Assembly: GCF_025210435.1 (NCBI RefSeq)
Contig: NZ_JAOART010000013.1
Coordinates: forward strand, 1-42,117
Length of the DNA stretch: 42,117 bases
Reading direction: 5' to 3'
Source: Anaeromicrobium sp.
GTDB taxonomy: Bacteria; Bacillota; Clostridia; Peptostreptococcales; Thermotaleaceae
Of the stretch, positions 1 through 8,730 are shown piece by piece (the stretch's first letter is position 1; each line of letters begins with the position of its first letter). The notes under the pieces were generated by a model. That model was not told the DNA's origin. It was given only the letters and a program-made list of their open reading frames with translations, and ran no database searches. The position numbers and the translations under genes were made by a program.

Positions 1-1797
1 ATAGGTATGTTTAATTTTTATTCCCTTTTCATCTGTTATTCTTTTAAGTACATCCCATGGAGTATCCTTTTCATAAAGATCTACCTCTGTTAGAGAAAGG
101 GGGTCTCCCTTACCTATCGTTCTTTTTTCTATTGATAACTTTACCTTACCTACTGGTGCTTTTTCTTCATAGTTTATTGTAAATATCTTTTCTTCTTTAT
201 GACCTTCACTATCTGTTGCTATTACCTTTATAACATTTTTTCCTTTTTTTAATATAACCTTATATGAATCATTTGTACCTTTCTTTTCTACACTGTTTAC
301 TATTACAACAGGCTCTATTTTTTTATCAGAACTATCCTTTGCACTAACAGTAAATGTAAATTCCTCTTTATCTACTGTTTTATTTGCTAAGTTTGTTGTT
401 ATTACTGGTTGTACTGGCTTTATATTTATTGACTGAACATCGTCCATATTATAAAGACTATTTTTACCTTCTTTAAATCTATCATAAGCAACGAGAGCAT
501 ATAATCCTTGATCCGTAGCTATAGGATTTATCTTACCACCTACAATATGTTTAAAGCCACCATTTTCATCATAGAAAGTTAACAAGGCAGTAATTAAGCT
601 GTTTTCATTTTTTACAAATCTCTTATCTGTATGAGGATCTATATCCATTGCAGTTAAAGCAACAATAGCTTGTGCAATGCTTTCTAATGTTTTTGCTTTA
701 TTTTCACCAAAATTAATTAAATATTTGCCATCAGATCCTTGCTTATTAGATAAAACTGTAATTGCTTTGTCAATAGCTATTTTTACCTCAGGCTTTTTAT
801 CATAATAAGGCGCTAACGCTTGAATTGCCATACCCGTAATATCCAGGCTCATTGTAGTTTTATCATTAAGTCCAAATCCACCACTTTCAAGCTGATATTC
901 ATTAAGTATTCTATTTATGATTTCATCTCTTGTAATGGTTGCATTATCAGATTGTTTATAATTCTTTGTATCTAGGGCAAGAAGTGCAAATACTAACTCA
1001 TTAGCTCCTTGTCTATGTCCTAGCACACCATCAGGTTTGATGTTAGGGAAATTTCCACCTTTGTTCCAAATATAATCAAGTAAGTTGATTCCATCCACAT
1101 TTTCAGGATTTCTTCCTATTGCTGTAAGCCCAATAGCAACTCTTTCAACATCTGTTACTTTATTATCCCATCTGTTTCCTTGTTTAGCATGTTCTGCTTT
1201 TGCCTTATGTAAAACTTTTGAATAGTAATTTTCATAATAGTTTTCAGGCACTTGATAGTTTGCTCTTGCAAGAGAAAATACTGTCCAGTCGCCTCCAATA
1301 GTTCCTATACCTGGATCATTTGTATTTTCTATTTGATAAGCAGCCGTTTTGTTAATAGCTGTATATACTTGTTCCGCTACTGTTAATACCGGTTTTTCTT
1401 TATTGATAAGAACCATATTACTAATTGTTGTAGGCTTGTCCATCTTATCCCAAGCGAAGGCTTTGATTTTATATTCTCCTTCACTTGGAACCGGAATACA
1501 AGTACCCCAATTTTTCACTTGATTTGCACCAATTGTATCTGATACATAATTATATGTAATCATCTTATTAGAGGTACTTTCATAAAGCCCCACTATAAGC
1601 TTTGCTACTATGTCTTTATTAGTAGTATTCTCTACTCTCAATTCAACTTCAGCATCTTTATTGTTTTCAAAGTTTTTTACACTTACCTGTGACATAGTAA
1701 GTGGTTTATTGATTTCTGCTGCAAGGACAGGGGTGACATTTGAGAACAACATCATAAATATTAGAATAAATGCCAATATATTTTTGTTACTTTTCAC
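1..1797 (-). CDS. Secreted toroid + DUF4430 (transcobalamin-like) protein, 3' end cut by window
   Basis: The frame is open for 599 codons from a GTG at 1797 to the left window edge; AGGAGGAG lies just upstream of the GTG. The N-terminus is a signal peptide (basic MKSNKN, hydrophobic stretch, TPVLAAE cleavage region). A beta-rich stretch of about 120 residues follows, then an alpha/alpha-toroid of the prenyltransferase/squalene-oxidase repeat type, with repeats such as YQLESGGFGLNDKT and LTFYDENGGFKH and recurring TDxERVAIGLTAIG-like helices. After this come an Ig-like stretch and, at the edge, the start of a DUF4430 domain (VDLYEKDTPWDVLKRITDEK). DUF4430 is related to the C-terminal domain of transcobalamin, and the toroid is the fold of its N-terminal domain. 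A B12 riboswitch and terminator lie directly upstream, so expression is probably repressed by cobalamin. Corrinoid binding is inference. Confidence 0.85.
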   Translation of the reverse strand, partial: MKSNKNILAFILIFMMLFSNVTPVLAAEINKPLTMSQVSVKNFENNKDAEVELRVENTTNKDIVAKLIVGLYESTSNKMITYNYVSDTIGANQVKNWGTCIPVPSEGEYKIKAFAWDKMDKPTTISNMVLINKEKPVLTVAEQVYTAINKTAAYQIENTNDPGIGTIGGDWTVFSLARANYQVPENYYENYYSKVLHKAKAEHAKQGNRWDNKVTDVERVAIGLTAIGRNPENVDGINLLDYIWNKGGNFPNIKPDGVLGHRQGANELVFALLALDTKNYKQSDNATITRDEIINRILNEYQLESGGFGLNDKTTMSLDITGMAIQALAPYYDKKPEVKIAIDKAITVLSNKQGSDGKYLINFGENKAKTLESIAQAIVALTAMDIDPHTDKRFVKNENSLITALLTFYDENGGFKHIVGGKINPIATDQGLYALVAYDRFKEGKNSLYNMDDVQSINIKPVQPVITTNLANKTVDKEEFTFTVSAKDSSDKKIEPVVIVNSVEKKGTNDSYKVILKKGKNVIKVIATDSEGHKEEKIFTINYEEKAPVGKVKLSIEKRTIGKGDPLSLTEVDLYEKDTPWDVLKRITDEKGIKIKHTY

Positions 1798-1985
1798 TTC
1801 TTCTCCTCCTTTTTTAAGGTTAGCTAAGTATGAAATTCAATTGGACCTAAATTTCTAATCCTTTTTCAACCTACTCCTTTCTACTTTCAAGATTTACTTA
1901 CTGCTTATACCTAGATGAATTCATATAAAACAAAGTCTTTAAAAAACATTCTCTTGTAGACCTTGTTAAAATATATAAATAATAA

Positions 1986-2019
1986 AAAACCTTGACTTTT
2001 CCATGAAAGCCAAGGTTTT
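1986..2019 (-). terminator. Intrinsic terminator of the first B12 riboswitch
   Basis: AAAACCTTG pairs with CAAGGTTTT, and an inner CTTT pairs with AAAG across one mismatch. On the minus strand the stem runs into TTTTTTATTATT. It lies between the riboswitch and the gene starting at 1797, where a riboswitch expression platform would be. The flanks are AT-rich on both sides, so it could also stop plus-strand transcription. Confidence 0.85.
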
Positions 2020-2099
2020 ATTTGTAAATATTACCAATAACATACTAGTAAAATTTTCTTCTACCTTGCACAGTCCCTTTCCTCGGAAGGTTAAATGCT

Positions 2100-2240
2100 A
2101 AAACTTCTAGGCAGGTCTCCTGACTTGTGAATCATAGCTTCCTTTCGCCTTCCCAAGAATTTCTCAGTGGCATATTGAAAGGTCACTCCCCACTTACAGT
2201 GGCCGGACCGTTTGGGATTTTCACCCAATTCCCTTTTAAT
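2100..2240 (-). promoter_or_regulatory. Cobalamin (B12) riboswitch, copy 1
   Basis: Read on the minus strand, the conserved cobalamin-riboswitch blocks appear in order: GGGAATTGGGTGAAAATCCC, GGCCACTGTAAGTGG, the B12-box core GCCACTG (plus positions 2165-2171), GGGAAGGCGAAAGG, and the 3' block AAGTCAGGAGACCTGCC (about 2110-2126). A small hairpin (CTTTGAT/ATCAAAG, 2241-2258) precedes it. Directly downstream are the terminator at 1986-2019 and the gene starting at 1797. Firmicute B12 riboswitches usually terminate transcription when the ligand is bound. The match to the family consensus is strong. Confidence 0.95.
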
Positions 2241-2313
2241 CTTTGATCTGAATCAAAGAACCTAAAAATTATCTATTTAATTTTAAGTATCAATGCATGA
2301 TAAATTTTAACAT

Positions 2314-2319
2314 ATTATA
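2314..2319 (-). promoter_or_regulatory. Possible -10 box before B12 riboswitch 1
   Basis: TATAAT occurs on the minus strand about 60-70 bases upstream of the riboswitch core, within the short gap after the gene ending at 2367. The -35 position holds no clear TTGACA, so this is a weak promoter call. Readthrough from the upstream operon is an alternative, because no terminator is visible between 2367 and the riboswitch. Confidence 0.35.
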
Positions 2320-2366
2320 CATATTTATACAATATTTTATTTGATTTTCTATTATTTTACAAAATT

Positions 2367-3842
2367 CTATTTCTCTACTTTGTTTTTGATTTGTCCTAAA
2401 GTCCAAGCACATTGAGCTCTATTTACATTATTTTCAATATTAAATTCAGGATAAATCCATCCTTTTTCCTTTGCTATTTGTAAATATCCTTCTCCTTCTA
2501 ATCTTAGGGCATTCACAAGGATTACCATGAATTCCTCTCCTGTAACCGTATCCTTCTTTATATTTATATCTTCCTTCAAATCAAAGGCTTTTTTCATCCA
2601 TTTAGAAAGATCCTCTTTTCTTATAGGATCATTGGGTTTAAAAGTTCCATCTTCATATGGATATAAAACATAATCATAAACTAAGTCTGCTGTTTCCTTA
2701 AAACCAAATTGACCTGGTTTGAAATCCTTGAACAAATGCTTTTGGGCTTCTAGTCTATACTTTTCATATAAAAGGTCATATGCACCCTTTTCATTGTATG
2801 CATCTGCCATGCCATATAAAGCTTGTTCTGTTGACATACCATTGCTATATATAGGTAGATTATCTTCTTCATTCAATACATGTGTAAAGCTTCCATCTTT
2901 TACTTGGAATTTAAGGATGGCACTAACAGGATTTTCTCCTGATTTTGTAGTCCAATTATGACCCATAGGGTCTTGTCCTATAAGTCTAATGCCTTGAATA
3001 GCCCATGCACAACTCTCAGGATTTACAGTTCCCCAGGATTCAAAACCTCCATTGTCTAGTTGTTTGCTATGAAGAAAATCTAATGCTTTTTTCACATTTG
3101 GATTACTTTCATCTTCTCCTAATATGGCAAAAGCCATAAGTCCAGCAGCAGTCATATCCACATCTGATTGGACTAGTTTATAATCTTCTGGATCATCAAA
3201 GTATTTTACATCAAAGCTGAATCCTCCATCTAAATTCTGTTGATCTTCCAGCCAATATAGACACATATCTCTATTTGGAATTGGTTCTCCTGCGCAGTGA
3301 AGAGCAATAATTCCAAATATATGGGCATTAACTAAATCTTCTCCCACTGGAAGTCCCGTTTTATTGTCCATTACAGAATCTGCAAAGTGCCCACTTGGAA
3401 GCATCGTACTTTTTTCAATCTCTACTAGATTTTTTCCTCCAAAGTTTCTAGGGTCCTTTCCTGCAGCACATACACCTATAATGGTTCTTTGATAATCTGT
3501 ATTTACTCCTGATCTTAAAGCATTATCATAATATCCTGGCTCTACCTTTGCTTCTTTTACTTGTTGTTCTCTAAAATATGGTCCATTTTTTCCATCTACA
3601 GTCCACTTTGGACCACTAATATCTTCTCCAAATCCAAATAATCCTAGTGCTGGCCAATCAAGAATTCCAGCATATTTATTTTCTTTGTACGTATCATTAT
3701 AATACTTAATGGTCTTTTGTGCAGCCTTATACACATCATCTCTAGTAACCTTTGACTCTGTAGCATACACACTAAAGAAACATAAATTGAACATCATCAA
3801 AAAACATACCAACATACATAATAGAAACTTTGTTCTTTTCAT
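2367..3842 (-). CDS. Secreted alpha/alpha-toroid protein with S-layer-like C-terminus
   Basis: This is the last gene of the B12 operon, 491 residues from the ATG at 3842, which has AGGAG eight bases upstream. An ATG 36 bases further upstream lacks a good Shine-Dalgarno site. A signal peptide (MKRTKFLLCMLVCFLMMFN, ending near VYATESK) precedes an alpha/alpha-toroid region with prenyltransferase-type repeats: WLEDQQNLDGGFSFD, FLHSKQLDNGGFESWG and FQVKDGSFTHVL, roughly residues 60-370. From about residue 390 the sequence resembles an SLH domain (YPYEDGTFKPNDPIRKEDLS), suggesting attachment to cell-wall polymer. It lacks the DUF4430 domain, unlike the gene at 1-1797. It shares the toroid fold with the N-terminal domain of intrinsic factor and transcobalamin. 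The ligand is unknown, and corrinoid binding is inferred from context. Confidence 0.85.
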   Translation of the reverse strand: MKRTKFLLCMLVCFLMMFNLCFFSVYATESKVTRDDVYKAAQKTIKYYNDTYKENKYAGILDWPALGLFGFGEDISGPKWTVDGKNGPYFREQQVKEAKVEPGYYDNALRSGVNTDYQRTIIGVCAAGKDPRNFGGKNLVEIEKSTMLPSGHFADSVMDNKTGLPVGEDLVNAHIFGIIALHCAGEPIPNRDMCLYWLEDQQNLDGGFSFDVKYFDDPEDYKLVQSDVDMTAAGLMAFAILGEDESNPNVKKALDFLHSKQLDNGGFESWGTVNPESCAWAIQGIRLIGQDPMGHNWTTKSGENPVSAILKFQVKDGSFTHVLNEEDNLPIYSNGMSTEQALYGMADAYNEKGAYDLLYEKYRLEAQKHLFKDFKPGQFGFKETADLVYDYVLYPYEDGTFKPNDPIRKEDLSKWMKKAFDLKEDINIKKDTVTGEEFMVILVNALRLEGEGYLQIAKEKGWIYPEFNIENNVNRAQCAWTLGQIKNKVEK

Positions 3843-3859
3843 TTTACACACTCCTTTTT

Positions 3860-6370
3860 TTATCTTTTCCTCACCCATATATCACCTATAAAAAATAATA
3901 GGGCTATGGGAAGTAAAATAAAGTCTAAAGGTGTATTAGACCTATTTTTTCTTTTTATAGGTAAATTAAATAATTTTGTACCTTTGTGAATCATAGAAGC
4001 ATTTCGATATAGATATGTATTTTTAGAATCATCTAGTGCATACTCAGGAGAATAATCAAGATAGATTATTCTCTTTGTATTCTTTATAATTTCATTATCT
4101 TTAATAAGTCTAAAATTAAGGGCATAATCTCCTTTTTTATCTAAATTAAAATGGCCCTTGAATTTTCCTGCCATTACTTGATTCAATATAATTTCTTCTT
4201 TAGAATTTTTACCTCCTTGAATTAGAAGTTGAACCATTTGATCCGAATCCTTTACACCTGTATCTACAAATACATTTACACTTGCACCCTTTTGAGTTAT
4301 GTCTATATTCATGTCTTTCCCACTATACTGAGGTAAACAATAGTTGATGATGCTACTCCATTGGTTTTTAAGTCCACTCCACCTTATCCATTCATGACTC
4401 CATTTTCCATTTAAATCTGCAGTCCATACTACTACATTCCCTAATCCGTATTTCCAATGAGCAAGTATAGGATCATCCATATCACTCTTTAAAACAAGAT
4501 TTCCTTCACTTTTAATTCCTGTTCCCATATACCCCTTTAATTTAGGAATGGGCTTATTCTTGAAAAATTCTGCTTCATTTACTATCTGTGGTGTAAATTC
4601 TCTGTTGTTTATATACTTTTTAGTAGCTAAATAAGTTTCCCTTGCAAATATTTCTGGAATACTGTGAAAATCTACTGAATAATAATTTCTTCCCTTTGTA
4701 TTCTTGCTTATACCCTCTAGTAATTTCCTATCTGAGTCCTTTCCAAAAGCAACGGTGGATACTGTAATTTCATTATTTTTAAATCCATTTATTATTTCTT
4801 CATAACCTTTCTTTTCTCCTTGTCCGTCTGTTAGAAGAATAATATGCTTTACCTTTGTATCTGCATTTCCTAGTGTTTCTAAGCTTTTTTGTAGGGCAGG
4901 TTTTATAAGGGTTCCTCCTCTTGAGCCTAACTTTCCTATATGCTTCTTTATCTTTTCCTTATCCTTTGCCTGTCCAAAGGGTACAATCCATTCTACTCTA
5001 TCAGAAAAAGCTAAGACTCCTGCATAATCATCTGATTCTAAAATTTCTATAGATCTCATGGCTGCTTCCTTTGCCATCTCAATCTTTTTTATACCTCCAC
5101 TTTCATCATCCATACTTCCTGATGCATCTATAATTAGTACTAATCCCGTATTAGGTTGTTTTTTATTTCCTTTCATAGTGCTTTTTACTGGAAGGATTTT
5201 TTCAAGTGTTGTCCCTTTATATCCTCCAAGGGCAAATGTTTTTTCTCCACCTACTACTACTAACCCCGTTCCCTGTTCTTTTACACATATATCTAATTTC
5301 GTTTCAAAATCCTCAGTCAAATCTTCGTGGGATACATTTACTAAACATATGGTGTCAAAGCCAGATAAAAACTCTATGGTACGAGGAACCTGTTTTGGTG
5401 AATAGTTCTCATAGTTTATTTCTGAATTTCTTAATATTTCATGTAAATTTTTAGTATCATCTTCATCTCCAATTACTAAAATCTTAGGCTTATCCTTTCC
5501 AACTATTGTTTTTGTAAATATGTTGTTCTTTAAATTTGTATCTCCTTTAAATTTTATTTCCCCTCTAAAATCAATACTTCCATTTTTAATAATAGGAATT
5601 TTAAATTCGAAGTTGTTTATTCCCTTTTTGACATGAAGTTCCTTTTTTAATATTTTTTCATTACTATTAAAAAGATAAAATGTTCCATCTGTTATAAGGC
5701 TTGAATTAACTGTTAATGTAATTGGTACCCTTTCTCCCTTATGGATATTAGCTGGAATATTAAAATTAGTAAGCTGAACGTCTTTTCTGTTTTTTGATTT
5801 TAATAGATAAACTACAACATTTATATTTTCTTCTTTGAAACTATGAATAACATTTAAAGAATCACCCATATTTTCTTTTCCATCTGTAAAGATTACCAAC
5901 CTTTTGTTTTTATCTTTTGGAAAATACTCTATTGCAAATTCTAAGGCCCTTTGTATATTGGTAAATTCAGCATCTGGTTTTGTTTCTAGTCTTATGTTCT
6001 TTATTTCTTCTGAAATAGGAAATTCTATCATTGGTTCCTTTCCAAAGGTTATTATTCCTATGCTTTCTTTTGATTTTTTATCTTTTATCTCATTATTTAC
6101 ATATTCCTCTATTTCTGATTTCCTTTCATCTACACTTAGGGACCTGTCTACTAAAAATAATGTGGTTGTATTATGACTGGTCAATACTATTTCTGCCTTC
6201 ATTAACACAAGGACAATACATATAATCCCTAGGACTCTTAAAACAATCCATGTCCAAAATTTCCTTTTGGGAAACAAATTATAAAAACGAAATCCTTGAA
6301 ATATGAAATATCCTAAAATAAGAATTGAAAAAATAATTATTTTTATATCTATCTGAGTATTAAGATGCAC
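3860..6370 (-). CDS. Membrane protein with two VWA domains and a GATase-like domain
   Basis: I chose the GTG at 6370 (836 residues) because GGGAGG lies nine bases upstream; the ATG at 6391 has no ribosome site. Two N-terminal membrane helices (about residues 10-30 and 38-60) precede a VWA domain with an intact MIDAS (DRSLS, about 75-79). A glutamine-amidotransferase-like domain follows (GLVVVGGEKTFALGGY). A second VWA domain has a perfect MIDAS (IDASGSMDD, about residue 410) with a TDGQ motif further on. A last membrane helix sits at the C-terminus (LDFILLPIALLFFIGDIW). Proteins of this kind occur with MoxR and DUF58 partners in Bat-type clusters. It overlaps the upstream BatA-like gene by 11 bases, so translation is probably coupled. 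Both VWA domains probably face outside and bind metal-dependent partners; this is inferred from the helix layout. Confidence 0.88.
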   Translation of the reverse strand: MHLNTQIDIKIIIFSILILGYFIFQGFRFYNLFPKRKFWTWIVLRVLGIICIVLVLMKAEIVLTSHNTTTLFLVDRSLSVDERKSEIEEYVNNEIKDKKSKESIGIITFGKEPMIEFPISEEIKNIRLETKPDAEFTNIQRALEFAIEYFPKDKNKRLVIFTDGKENMGDSLNVIHSFKEENINVVVYLLKSKNRKDVQLTNFNIPANIHKGERVPITLTVNSSLITDGTFYLFNSNEKILKKELHVKKGINNFEFKIPIIKNGSIDFRGEIKFKGDTNLKNNIFTKTIVGKDKPKILVIGDEDDTKNLHEILRNSEINYENYSPKQVPRTIEFLSGFDTICLVNVSHEDLTEDFETKLDICVKEQGTGLVVVGGEKTFALGGYKGTTLEKILPVKSTMKGNKKQPNTGLVLIIDASGSMDDESGGIKKIEMAKEAAMRSIEILESDDYAGVLAFSDRVEWIVPFGQAKDKEKIKKHIGKLGSRGGTLIKPALQKSLETLGNADTKVKHIILLTDGQGEKKGYEEIINGFKNNEITVSTVAFGKDSDRKLLEGISKNTKGRNYYSVDFHSIPEIFARETYLATKKYINNREFTPQIVNEAEFFKNKPIPKLKGYMGTGIKSEGNLVLKSDMDDPILAHWKYGLGNVVVWTADLNGKWSHEWIRWSGLKNQWSSIINYCLPQYSGKDMNIDITQKGASVNVFVDTGVKDSDQMVQLLIQGGKNSKEEIILNQVMAGKFKGHFNLDKKGDYALNFRLIKDNEIIKNTKRIIYLDYSPEYALDDSKNTYLYRNASMIHKGTKLFNLPIKRKNRSNTPLDFILLPIALLFFIGDIWVRKR

Positions 6371-7889
6371 GCCTGTACACCTCCCATTCAATAACCATAA
6401 AAACTAGTACTAATATTCCTAGTATTTCTGCAAAATCAAATACAGCCGTTTTAGTTTTTAAGTTTTTACTTTCTATATTTTTGTAGCTTTCTCCTGTTAC
6501 AAGCTTTAAAGGTGGATTACCTTTATAAGATATTTTATTCCCATCTAAAAGCCAGTCTATCGTATTGTTTATAAATATTGGAAAGTTTGGCGTCATAACT
6601 AAATTTGTTTTTCTAAAATCCATAGTACTATAAATTCTCTTTTGTTCATTTTCCATTCCACATATCATTATGTTTTTTTTGTCACATTGTAAAATAGGTT
6701 CATATCCTTCTCGTTCTTTTAAAAATTTTATTTTTTCAGTATACATACCATTCATATTTAAATTTTTAGAAAACTCATCATTTACAACATTTAATTTTGA
6801 AATATTTTCAGTCTCTCCAGCCGTAAGCTTAGGATGCATATTCCAAACATGCCCTTCCTTTGGCAGTTTTTCAATATCCATTTCTTTATCTACAACATAT
6901 AGATCATAGGCCCTTTTACTTTCATCCCATTCATTTATAAATTCAGCTTTTATATAAGGGATACTTAAAAGTGCTTTTTCTAGAAAAAAGTTTTTTCCTA
7001 TTAATAGTACCTTCTTTTTATCTTCTAATGGCACTGTAAACTTGTTATCTTCACTGAACATATCCTTATTTTCTATATGTAAAGTCACTAATTTTGAATC
7101 CTTAAAAACTTGAAAACTTATATGTTTTTCCTTATTTGAATCTATATTAATCCTTTGTAAATCTTTTTTCCCTTGATCATTTACTATGCTTACTACTACA
7201 GTTTCTTCTCTTTTCCCATAATTTTTTATCCTACACAAAATAGTGTTACTATAATAGTCATAATTCACATCTGTGATCCCTATATTCTCAAACTCATTTC
7301 CAACTTTTATAATTCTGTCTCCTAAAGATAAATCCTTATCTGTAATAATGATCTTTTTCCCTTCAACTGTACTTAGAATTTTAGAAGCATTATCAATATT
7401 TAACTCTTCATTGCTACATGAAATTCCTTTGAGTGCTTTTTTTATGTCTTCCTTTGTTGAATCTTTTAAATAAATTCCACTTCTTTTCTTTAATAAAACA
7501 AGATTAATCCTTGTAGTATCATCTAAATTATTAATATATTCATTTATTTTTTCCTTACCTAATTGAAAGTGTGTTTTTCCCTTTTCCTCAGCTTTCATCA
7601 TTATGGAACAATCAATTCCTAATGTTATTTCATCTCCGCTAAAACCTTTGATACATATGGGCTTTGAGAGGGCAGCAACTATGAATATCCCAATTAAAAT
7701 CTGTATAATTAAAAGAAAGTATTTATTTATTTTTCTTGATTTTACCCCTTCTACTTCCTTTAATACTTCATCCCAAAGAGCTATATTTGAAATTTTTTGC
7801 TCTATAATTTGTTTCTTCTTAAAGTGCAAAAGTACAATAATAGGTAAAAGAAAGGAAAAAAGTAAGCCTAAAGGATTTAATAATTTCAT
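6360..7889 (-). CDS. BatA-like membrane protein with degenerate VWA
   Basis: This is a 509-residue protein starting one base after the DUF58 stop codon, with GGGGG as ribosome site. The N-terminus is a BatA (aerotolerance regulator N-terminal) domain, MKLLNPLGLLFSFLLPIIVL, with a second helix at about 56-78. A VWA-like domain follows, but its MIDAS reads DCSIM (residues 93-97) instead of DxSxS, so metal binding may be lost. A C-terminal helix (AEILGILVLVFMVIEW) anchors the far end. This order matches the BatA-type partner in MoxR-DUF58-VWA clusters. No substrate can be read from the sequence. Confidence 0.85.
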   Translation of the reverse strand: MKLLNPLGLLFSFLLPIIVLLHFKKKQIIEQKISNIALWDEVLKEVEGVKSRKINKYFLLIIQILIGIFIVAALSKPICIKGFSGDEITLGIDCSIMMKAEEKGKTHFQLGKEKINEYINNLDDTTRINLVLLKKRSGIYLKDSTKEDIKKALKGISCSNEELNIDNASKILSTVEGKKIIITDKDLSLGDRIIKVGNEFENIGITDVNYDYYSNTILCRIKNYGKREETVVVSIVNDQGKKDLQRINIDSNKEKHISFQVFKDSKLVTLHIENKDMFSEDNKFTVPLEDKKKVLLIGKNFFLEKALLSIPYIKAEFINEWDESKRAYDLYVVDKEMDIEKLPKEGHVWNMHPKLTAGETENISKLNVVNDEFSKNLNMNGMYTEKIKFLKEREGYEPILQCDKKNIMICGMENEQKRIYSTMDFRKTNLVMTPNFPIFINNTIDWLLDGNKISYKGNPPLKLVTGESYKNIESKNLKTKTAVFDFAEILGILVLVFMVIEWEVYRRAS

Positions 7890-8729
7890 TTAAAAACCCC
7901 CTAACGCCTTTAATAAGATTTTAGTAGGTGAAGTATCTGTTGGGGCTAATACATATTTTACGTCCCTTGTGTTACAAGCATTTTTACATTCTTCTATAAA
8001 ACTTTTCATTTTATCCCTATATAGTTTTTTTATTTTAGGATTAAATTGAATTCTTCTAACACTTCCCGTCTCCATATCTATAAGCTTTAACTCTTCTCCA
8101 TAATCTGGATCAATTTCCGAAGATGAGAGTACATGTATAGCAATTACTTCCTGTCCCTTTGAACATAGAAAGTCTAAAATTTTTTCTATTTCTTTTCCAA
8201 AAAAATCAGAGATAATAAATGTCATGCCAGACATGAAGGTATCCATATTGAAAATAGAACTAAAATCTGTAATTTCTTCAAACTTAATATTTGAAACATC
8301 TTGGGTAAGTCTATAAAAATACTCTTTTCCTCTTATGTTTCTTTGAATATTATTAAGCTTATTATTTAATGTATAAAAGCTTAGATTATCCATTTGATTT
8401 AATGTCAAATAGCTTATTCCTAAGGAAATCATTTTTCCTATCTCTAACTTGTTAGGAGTTCCAAAATTCATTGATGCACTATTGTCTACTATTACATTCA
8501 CATGCATTTGTCTTTCTTCTGTAAATTCTTTTATATAGAATTTTTCTGTTTTAGCATAGGCTTTCCAGTCAATTTTCCTAATATCATCTCCTAATGAATA
8601 TTCCCTATGACCATGAAAATCTAATGAATTTCCAAATCCTTTTCCCTTATAATTTCCCTTTCCTCCTTTTAGGAGTTTCTTTTTAGGTGAAATCTTTAGA
8701 TTTTCTATTTCTCTTAGAAATTTTTCCAA
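7890..8729 (-). CDS. DUF58 domain protein
   Basis: This is a 279-residue soluble protein one base downstream of the MoxR gene. The family signature is clear: YSLGDDIRKIDWKAYAKT, then FTEERQ, then a VWA-like MIDAS, DNSASM (residues 82-87). DUF58 proteins are the standard partner of MoxR AAA+ ATPases and belong to the VWA fold superfamily. It probably links the ATPase to the membrane VWA proteins encoded downstream. Unlike some DUF58 proteins, it has no membrane segments of its own. Confidence 0.92.
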   Translation of the reverse strand: MEKFLREIENLKISPKKKLLKGGKGNYKGKGFGNSLDFHGHREYSLGDDIRKIDWKAYAKTEKFYIKEFTEERQMHVNVIVDNSASMNFGTPNKLEIGKMISLGISYLTLNQMDNLSFYTLNNKLNNIQRNIRGKEYFYRLTQDVSNIKFEEITDFSSIFNMDTFMSGMTFIISDFFGKEIEKILDFLCSKGQEVIAIHVLSSSEIDPDYGEELKLIDMETGSVRRIQFNPKIKKLYRDKMKSFIEECKNACNTRDVKYVLAPTDTSPTKILLKALGGF

Positions 8730-8730
8730 A

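Noticed and set aside
1610-1858. Plus-strand 82-codon frame at the left-end gene's start
   Set aside because: It is antisense to the signal peptide and ribosome site of the riboswitch-controlled gene, with no start signal.
5058-5454. Overlapping plus-strand frames opposite the double-VWA gene
   Set aside because: Both lie inside a strongly conserved minus-strand coding region and show no motif, start signal or codon pattern of their own.
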